Assembly: GCF_020080835.1 (NCBI RefSeq)
Contig: NC_058167.1
Location: 10,448,957 to 10,512,956, forward strand
DNA from: Cotesia glomerata
Taxonomy: Eukaryota > Arthropoda > Insecta > Hymenoptera > Braconidae
DNA length: 64,000 nt
Direction: 5' to 3'
Shown: positions 58,701-64,000 of the stretch, one piece after another
Numbering within the stretch: position 1 is the first letter of the stretch
How the letters are laid out: each line of letters opens with the position of its first letter
The notes under the pieces: generated by a model
Database searches by the model: none
The model's input: only the letters and a program-made list of their open reading frames with translations
Told to the model about the DNA's origin: nothing
Program-made: the position numbers and the translations under genes

Positions 58701-61700
58701 TCTCACATCTAAGATTGATATCTTAAATCTAAACAATGATAACAATTGAGGACAGTCCACCAAGTTATTGAATAGTTTAGTTGCAAAAGAGAATTTGTTA
58801 AAAATAAATTAAATCTATCATATATTAATTGTTTTCAAAACATGTGACAATTTTTTTGATTTTCTTAATTAAAATTAATAAAAAAAGTTCATTATAAAAA
58901 ATTAAAAAAAAAAATGACATTAAAATTTACAATTACTAAATAATTTTTTAATTTTATTTAACGAATAAATTGTTTTAAAAAATTGCATTTAGAAATTTTT
59001 TAAAATTTCTAAATGTCAATTTTTTTTTGTCATGATTTATTTGTAAAAAAAAAAATATAACTGCAAATTAAAAAAAATAAGGTAAAAGACCCAATACCGG
59101 AACGATTTGACAATTATTATTTTATATTTTATCTCGTACTCAATCAAATTAAACAAACTTTTCTTTATTAGAAACCTCAATCTTTTTTTTTACATAATAA
59201 AATATGAATGAAACTTTAAATTATATTGGAAATATTGAAAAAAAAATGTTAATGATGTCAATAGTCTTAGATTTCTGACTTATCAAGGTCTCTTAATGGT
59301 TTTGCTAAGAAATCACTCGATGATCTTAAGCTCATAGAAACCTAACGGAAATACTTTTCACTAAAATTTTTTTTTTATGTATTAATACAAATACTAAGAA
59401 TTCGATGCAATTAATTAATAATACAAAAAAGACCCTATTGTTATTTAAAATTTACTGTTCGTCTATTGGTACACCCGAAATGAGCTAATACCCAGTATCG
59501 GAACAGTCAGCCATATTGATATTATTTATTAACATTTACGATATACTGTGTTGATTGTTAACATCAAGCACAACAACAATAGTTTTTGTGAAATAACATT
59601 TAATACAGAAAGTAATTTTATTATAAAAATTGCTTCAAATATTCGTAAATTTTAACTTGAAGAACAAAAGCAAATTTCTGTTTTGAAATTTTCTTTTTTA
59701 CATAAGTGTCGTCAAGTATAATAATAATAATAACCTCGAATCGTTTATTTTTTTTTTTTTTGATTTTCAGTAAAAATTTATTTGATTTTTAAATATTAAA
59801 TAATTATTGTTAGTTTCACTATGCATACATGTCATTTGAGTTCTGAATTAACTGCTTAATTTTTTATAGGTAGTAGTAGGATGCCGAAAGTTAAGTCGAA
59901 GATAACATTTTATAAATTAGTTTTATAAATTCAGAAAAATTCACATAAAGTATTATGATTTGTTAATTAATCATTTAATTAATCCAGCTTACGAAAAGCG
60001 GACTCTTTAGATTAAAAAAATTAGTTTTATTTATCGTTCCGGTATTGGGCCAACCATATTCCGGTATTGGGACTAGGCATTTAAGGTGTTCCGATACTGG
60101 GTCTTTTAGATTATTTCAAAAAACATGTTTTTTACACGCTTTTTATTAGCTTCACTTGTATGTCAGTTTGTCAGTTTGTCAGTTTGTCAGTTTGTCAGTT
60201 TGTCAGTTTGTCAGTATGTAACTCTCCTTCGCATAAAGAGACTACCATAATGATATTATTTAAATTTTGATTATTATCAACCTAGAACCCAGGTGATGAC
60301 CTTCCTAGTCATCCTCTGATGACCATCCCGAAGTTATATCTCTCGAAACCAGGTGTTTTCCTCCGTAGGTTTTCATCGGGAATGGCACAGATAAACCCGT
60401 ACATCAACCCGGAATCCTCTGATGACCATCCCGAAGTTATATTTCGAAACCAGGTGGTTTCCTCCGTAGGTTTTTACACGCTTTATATTAGCTTCACTTG
60501 TATGTCAGTTTGTCAGTATGTAACTCTCCGTGGGTAATTTGCGCGCCTGAATATTTTTGATAATCAACAAATAATAGTTTAAAAAAACTAAAAAATCACG
60601 CTTTTATAAATAAACCAAACTAAAAAGTAAAAATAATAATAGTTTAAAACTAAAAACACGCTTTTATAGAAAACCAAACTAAAAATAGAAAATAAATTTT
60701 AATAAATTTAAATTAAGAATAGTGTTAAAAATTTCAATAAATATAAATTAATAATAGTGTAAATAAAAAATGTATTTTATTTTAAAAAGCGTGGGGTGCA
60801 TGGTGTCAATAGTTATAAATATTTTATTGACAGATATGAGTAGAGTGATTATCATTTTGATATCTTAAAAGCACCCCACGCTTTTTAAAATAAAATACAT
60901 TTTTATTTACACTATTATTAATTTATATTTATTGAAATTTTTAACACTATTCTTAATTTAAATTTATTAAAATTTATTTTCTATTTTTTAGTTTGGTTTT
61001 CTATAAAAAGCGTGTTTTAGTTTTTAAACTATTATTTATTTAGTATTAAATTCGACAAAATTGATAAATTTAATTATTTTCGTGTAACTACATGTTTATT
61101 CTATATGATTGGATGAATTATTATTACTAATGAACCATTTGAATATTTTCTAAGTAATAAAAACCAGTCATGTACCCTTCGTCATTCCGGTATTGGGTCT
61201 TTTACCTTATTTTTTTTATAATTAATTTGATAAAAAAATTCTGAAAAACTGACAGATATCTTTTGATTTAAAAATAATTTTAAAAAACTTACACCACTGG
61301 CTGTTCTGATTGGCTTAGCTTTTAATTTAGGAAGCAATTTATTCTTAGCATCAAGAGGAACTGCTGCAATAATATCCACCAGCCTCGGTGAAGACTCCAA
61401 ACCGTACTTGGATGATATCCTGGTTTTTAATTTATTCAGATCAACATCCCGGTGCTCGTCATGCGCCACTAGCAATTCCTGGATTACTTCCTGAATAGTC
61501 AACATCATTCTCTCTTCTTTACTTTCGATAAAAACTATAAAATATAAAAAAATTAGGCAGATGTTTAATAATTTTTTTAACAAATAAATTATGACATGTA
61601 GAAATTAAAAAAAATTAAAAATATCTTAAAATTTTAAATTATAGGTTAAAAATTTCTATTGCTAGTTTTAAAAAACAACCAAAAGGTTTTGGCGCAAATT

Positions 61701-61745
61701 ATTGTAAAAATTTCTTTAAATCTTACCTTTCTTCTTGCGAGCCAT
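52795..61745 (-). CDS. Elp3: ELP3, Elongator acetyltransferase-like catalytic subunit
   Basis: Coding exons on the reverse strand: 61745-61727, 61534-61293, 56653-56450, 56372-56119, 56023-55834, 53541-52795, all in phase, 551 residues (human about 547). Elongator modifies wobble uridine in tRNA (cm5U pathway) using a radical SAM domain and an acetyl-CoA-binding domain. Radical SAM cysteines are visible as C-x9-C-x2-C at 100, 110 and 113 (CPHINFTGNICVYC). Conserved YTGYEPTSMRAIRARYDP and GITIETRPDYC follow. The C-terminal GNAT domain (about 400-551) has the acetyl-CoA loop QHQGFG at 494-499 and the YYRKIGY segment. The first exon encodes only MARKKK plus one base. Exon 2 to exon 3 spans 4.6 kb filled with retrotransposon and TIR elements. 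The reading frame is intact throughout. Confidence 0.97.
53571..53780. repeat. 19-bp minisatellite in ELP3 intron 5
   Basis: About ten to eleven nearly perfect copies of ATTAAATAATAAATAAATA. Confidence 0.9.
53781..54540. other. ELP3 intron 5, AT-rich
   Basis: Includes a 31-bp-scale duplication (AAGCATTTACTCCCAAAAAA twice near 53808 and 53836) and CTCAAG-type foldback phrases. A TAGGGTAAATGAACCAATTA phrase near 54363 resembles one end of the TA-inserting elements, but no partner end was found. Confidence 0.45.
54541..55740. repeat. Dispersed repeat with (TA)n core, copy 2
   Basis: Homologous to 32660-33755. It contains an internal direct duplication (about 54735-54905 and 54925-55090, sharing TTAAAGCTTATTTAAAGAGC). 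Its TA core is interrupted by the 351-bp MITE at 55235-55585. Confidence 0.65.
55235..55585. mobile_element. Foldback MITE (GGGTGTGCCAAAATGTAACT ends) inserted in (TA)n
   Basis: Long inverted arms of about 150-160 bp: GGGTGTGCCAAAATGTAACT at the left, AGTTACATTTTGGCACACCC at the right. The arms continue through phrases such as TTTCCTGAGATATTTTGGAG and its complement. It is flanked by TATATA tracts on both sides, so insertion was at TA. No ORF of meaning. Confidence 0.8.
56687..57210 (-). mobile_element. 5'-truncated non-LTR retrotransposon, 3' end
   Basis: The reverse strand encodes a C-terminal reverse transcriptase-type tail (SRRSQRLALKSNNVNFETPH..., then IRLWQTLPPDLIDASSIEVF..., ending LFNYLMEQET and a stop). 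This is typical of jockey/I/CR1-like ORF2 ends. A 3' UTR follows and finishes GGCTTTATT with (AAAT)n at 56687-56710. Truncated at the 5' side and not functional. It lies in ELP3 intron 2. Confidence 0.65.
57211..58800 (-). mobile_element. Second 5'-truncated non-LTR retrotransposon, split by a MITE
   Basis: The reverse strand (58763 down to about 58565) reads VDCPQLLSLFRFKISILDVR, then a TN...IFNTVNRFC and DPFNCPNGY pattern, as at the C-terminus of non-LTR ORF2 proteins. The frame is cut by the element at 57735-58559 and resumes beyond it before reaching a stop. The 3' tail, ending with TTTATATAAATAAATTAC, abuts the first fragment. Relic in ELP3 intron 2. Confidence 0.55.
57735..58559. mobile_element. 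TA-inserting TIR element (GGGGAGAAGGGGGTCAATTG ends)
   Basis: GGGGAGAAGGGGGTCAATTG at the left is mirrored by CAATTGACGCCCTTCTCCCC, with TA on both flanks (57733-57734 and 58560-58561). GGTTCAATTGAACC-type phrases repeat inside (57955, 58170, 58195, 58535). 825 bp with no transposase. It interrupts a retrotransposon relic. Confidence 0.8.
58801..59079. other. ELP3 intron 2, AT-rich stretch
   Basis: Low-complexity AT-rich sequence. Nothing recognised. Confidence 0.5.
60134..60475. repeat. GTCAGTTT-repeat block next to hairpin module
   Basis: Starts ACACGCTTTTTATTAGCTTC with seven GTCAGTTT-type octamers, then a direct duplication of GATGACCATCCCGAAGTTAT (60317 and 60420). Its start matches the start of the hairpin modules, suggesting a partial third copy with different downstream sequence. 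Confidence 0.55.
60476..61043. repeat. Long hairpin module, copy 2
   Basis: Same organisation as 22014-22601, with the inverted repeat at about 60632-61040. Both arms contain a 10-bp segment (TTAATAAATT-like) that both arms of copy 1 lack. The A/T run before GCGTGGGG is five bases in both arms here and seven in both arms of copy 1. Confidence 0.75.
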
Positions 61746-62040
61746 CTTGATGATTAATAATTAACGTTATTTTTTCCAAGTATTTTGAGTAAATTCCACT
61801 AAATGACACTTCAAGCACGTGGAATATATTTATTTTTATTTATTCTCAGAATTATTATGATTATGAGTCGCTGGTATATATACATACACAATTGTTGATT
61901 ATGTCGCACTCTGTCGGTAAAAGAGAGAGACAAAAATAAATAAAGGTACTTTTCATTGTAGTTCTGACGTCTGACTTATGTCAGTCTGTTAGTAATTTAT
62001 TTATTTACTTGATTCTAAAACAATAATTTAAGAAGAAAAA
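61746..62040. promoter_or_regulatory. Divergent promoter region between ELP3 and the ZAD gene
   Basis: 295 bp separate the two start codons, which point away from each other. Both 5' UTRs and promoters must lie here unless non-coding exons are nested in neighbours. No TATA box could be distinguished from background AT-richness. Confidence 0.6.
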
Positions 62041-62400
62041 ATGATGAACATTCACAAAATAGGCATGAAATTATGTAGACTATGTGGAAAAGAAAAAGCC
62101 CGTGGAACAGATGTTTTTGAAGATAAAATAAAAGGAGCTGTTTTAGTTTCAATTATCAATAAATATTTTTCTAAAGATGTGAGTATTGTTTAATAACTAA
62201 TAATTTAATGTTTATTTTAATTAATAATTAATTAATTAAATCGGTTACAGGTAATAAATGTTTCGATTTCTGATACATTTTCCAAGTATGTCTGCATGGA
62301 TTGCGAGCAAAAAATATGCAGCTTTGATGAGTTTTGTCTGATGGTAGCCAATGTACAAAAACAGCTCTCTGCTCCGTCCTTAGAAATTGATTTTGCAGAG
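62041..62400 (+). CDS. ZAD domain protein, 5' part (probable C2H2 zinc-finger factor)
   Basis: Two exons, 62041-62178 and 62251-62400, joined in phase, give 96 residues: MMNIHKIGMKLCRLCGKEKA... then ...KYVCMDCEQKICSFDEFC... The C-x2-C pairs at 12/15 and 61/64, with the expected spacing and a hydrophobic helix-like C-terminal segment, fit the ZAD (zinc-finger associated) dimerisation domain of insect transcription factors. A donor (GAG/GTAATT) follows at 62401. No C2H2 fingers occur in the remaining 1.6 kb, so further exons probably lie beyond the window. Read-through would stop after three more codons. No orthologue name can be assigned. Confidence 0.72.
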
Positions 62401-62519
62401 GTAATTTAGTTTTTTAATCAGTGACAAGTGAAGAATATACTAAAACAAAATCAGCTGATGATCTTTAAATTTTATTTAATAAATTAAGTAACTTAAAAAA
62501 TGTTTAAGAAAAAAAATGA

Positions 62520-62747
62520 CATTTATAGTTTTGCACGCCTCATAGCGCGAAGCGCGTGAGGTTGTGCTTTATACTCGACTCATCAAGGTCAAGCAATTTT
62601 GTGATCTTTAACTCTTCAGCACTCTCGCAAAACGATTTACTATCATTACTCGCGCGATGAGAAAAACTCTCACGCCTTTTGTGGAAGCGCACGCATGCTT
62701 ATAGCCCCTTTAATTTAATAAATCTCAAACAAGATAAATTTTTTTTT
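62520..62747. repeat. Dispersed repeat fragment (GCACGCCTCATAGCGCGAAG)
   Basis: Related to the GAGGCGTGCAA and GCACGACTCAT repeats at 1-287, 12326, 12900, 17880 and 31780. It contains short palindromic phrases (GCGCGAAGCGCG). Non-coding. Confidence 0.45.
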
Positions 62748-62963
62748 GCCCTCCGGGCGTAAAGCGTCAACTTTAGCCCCGCTGCGCTAAACGAAGTTGC
62801 CGCTTTACGCCTCCGTCGAGGAAAAAAATAGTATACACTCCTCGGGAAGTAAATAAGAAAGCCTCAGATCACATGTTTGTTGACCTCGGCTTCGCCTCGG
62901 CCAACAATTACATGTGATCTGAGACATTTCTTACTTTACTTCCCTAGGGGTGTAATGTACTGT
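62748..62963 (-). mobile_element. Double-hairpin element H8
   Basis: Reverse-strand copy almost identical to H7, with GGCGTAAAGC/GCTTTACGCC stem 2 and ACCCCTAGGG at stem 1. It lies in the intron or 3' flank following the ZAD exons. Confidence 0.7.
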
Positions 62964-63004
62964 TAAAACAAAAAAAAATTGACTTATTTAAAAATAATAT
63001 TTTC

Positions 63005-63216
63005 TGCCCTCCGGCCGGAAAGTGGCAACTTTCTGGCCGCTGCGCTAAACAAAGTTGCCACATTCCGGCTACGTCGAGTAGAAAAATAGTATACACACCT
63101 TGGCCAGTAAATAAGAAAGCCTCAGATCACATGTTTGTCAACCTCGGCTTCGCCTCGGCCAACAATTACATGTGATCTGAGACTCTTCTTATTTTACTGG
63201 CCTAGGTATGTAATAT
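63005..63216 (-). mobile_element. Double-hairpin element H9, end truncated
   Basis: Reverse-strand copy of the H2 subtype (GGCCAGTAAA/TTTACTGGCC and GCCGGAATG). Its outer end stops at GTAATAT instead of GTAATATACTAT, replaced by the start of element C at about 63217. Confidence 0.65.
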
Positions 63217-64000
63217 CCCTAGCGGTTTTGTAAATGCCGAAAAAATGTCGCAATTATACAGTATTAATGCGGTATTTTTTCAGCATTTTTTCGGTTGTTT
63301 TGGTCAGTTTTTTTATCGAAAAATTACGGAACATTTACCGTAAAAATGCGATACATTTACGCTAAAAATTTAGAATATTTACGCTGAAAATGCGGCATAT
63401 TTACGGTAATAAGGCGGTAAAATGATTGTATTAAAACCATATTTAAAAAATTGTGTAAAATTAAATAACGCTCGGACTGGGATTCGAACCCAGAACCTCC
63501 TGAGGACATGTCGGCTACTCTACCATTTGAGCTACCCGGATTATACCATACTGTTTTTTTGCTTATTCTATTTACATTAAGCCACACCGTCCATCTTACG
63601 ATAAGCATATTTAAAATTAAATAATATAATTATATATGTGAAACAATATAACTTTTCGATTTTAGAAAATTTTCAATTTTCTAAGTGAGAAATTAAAAAT
63701 TGAAATTAAAATTAGAATATATTTACTTAACATATGTATTATTCTATATTAATTACTGCTAAATACCTAATTAAAAAATAATATTCGACATATTTTTTAT
63801 TCAAAAACAGTATTTGTTTTTGCAAAGTAGCGATGGAGAATAAAAAGCAAAATTTGAAATTTTTCATTTTATTCATTTCTAACATAGAAGTGAACTAAAA
63901 TAAAACTAAATCTTTAATAATTGTCCATTATGTCAGAAAATATTCGGCAAAATTACTGTATTATTACGGTAATTATTTGGAATTTTTTGGGTAAAATTTG
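63217..64000. mobile_element. Motif-array element C (TTTACGGTAAAAATGCGG motif) with tRNA-like core, partial
   Basis: From CCCTAGCGGTTTTG onward the sequence is made of degenerate copies of TTTACGGTAAA, AAATGCGGTA and GCCGAAAAAATG. The same motifs return in the last 100 bp of the window. A tRNA-like sequence lies between. The right end is outside the window. Confidence 0.5.
63469..63543 (-). tRNA. tRNA-like sequence or tRNA pseudogene
   Basis: The reverse strand reads CCGGGTAGCTCAAATGGTAG (A-box and D-arm like) and later a perfect T-arm, CTGGG, TTCGAAT, CCCAG. The acceptor stem has at least two mismatches, and the middle (GACATGTC, CCTCAGGAGG) does not form a standard anticodon arm. No anticodon can be assigned. 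It is most likely a tRNA-derived core of element C. Confidence 0.4.

Larger units (their letters stand above)
59080..61207. mobile_element. TA-inserting AGGTAAA-family TIR element, 2.13 kb
   Basis: AGGTAAAAGACCCAATACCG at 59080 and CGGTATTGGGTCTTTTACCT ending at 61207 are inverted, with TA on both flanks. Variants of CCGGTATTGGG recur inside (about 59490, 60045, 60060, 60095). The interior includes the second hairpin module (60476-61043) and a related GTCAG-repeat block at 60134-60475. No transposase ORF. Located in ELP3 intron 2. Confidence 0.75.

Overview
The window is nuclear DNA of an insect, most likely a hymenopteran and plausibly an AT-rich parasitoid wasp. Genes are split by GT-AG introns, the conserved proteins read like insect orthologues, the spacers are very AT-rich, and small non-autonomous DNA transposons are dense. 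The placement below 'insect' is inference. No species-specific marker was recognised.

Five protein genes can be reconstructed exon by exon. (1) JNK/basket MAP kinase, + strand, seven coding exons from 14054 to 23473, 391 residues. (2) SETD2/Set2 H3K36 methyltransferase, - strand, 40701 down to 31517, three coding exons including one of 4.8 kb, 1761 residues. (3) An SLC17A9-type vesicular nucleotide transporter, + strand, 46512 to 51320, eight exons, 435 residues, with an upstream ORF whose stop overlaps the start codon. (4) ELP3, the catalytic subunit of Elongator, - strand, 61745 down to 52795, six exons, 551 residues. (5) The 5' end of a ZAD-type (C2H2 zinc-finger associated) gene, + strand from 62041. 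JNK and SETD2 are tail to tail, SETD2 and SLC17A9 head to head, SLC17A9 and ELP3 tail to tail, and ELP3 and the ZAD gene head to head across about 295 bp.

Region by region: 1-13.8 kb holds no confident gene but a crowd of terminal-inverted-repeat (TIR) elements, a Helitron-like element and a reverse transcriptase relic. 13.8-23.5 kb is JNK, with introns full of repeats, including a cluster of GC-rich double-hairpin elements (19.1-20.6 kb) and a triple nest (21.1-23.2 kb). 23.5-31.5 kb is AT-rich spacer with simple and tandem repeats. 31.5-40.9 kb is SETD2. 40.9-46.4 kb is spacer with three clear TIR elements, one with a perfect 31-bp TIR and 8-bp target duplication. 46.4-51.4 kb is the transporter. 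51.5-52.7 kb is a palindromic repeat array. 52.8-61.7 kb is ELP3 with transposon-loaded introns. 62.0-64 kb is the ZAD gene start and more repeats.

The most unusual content is in the repeats. Several families are foldback elements whose two arms change together between copies: a double-hairpin family with at least nine copies, and a roughly 400-bp hairpin module with two copies. Three other TIR-bounded elements, built from degenerate copies of a short motif, each carry a tRNA-like B-box sequence inside. A TA-inserting TIR family ranges from 62 bp to 2.1 kb, and one member has a matching empty site elsewhere in the window.
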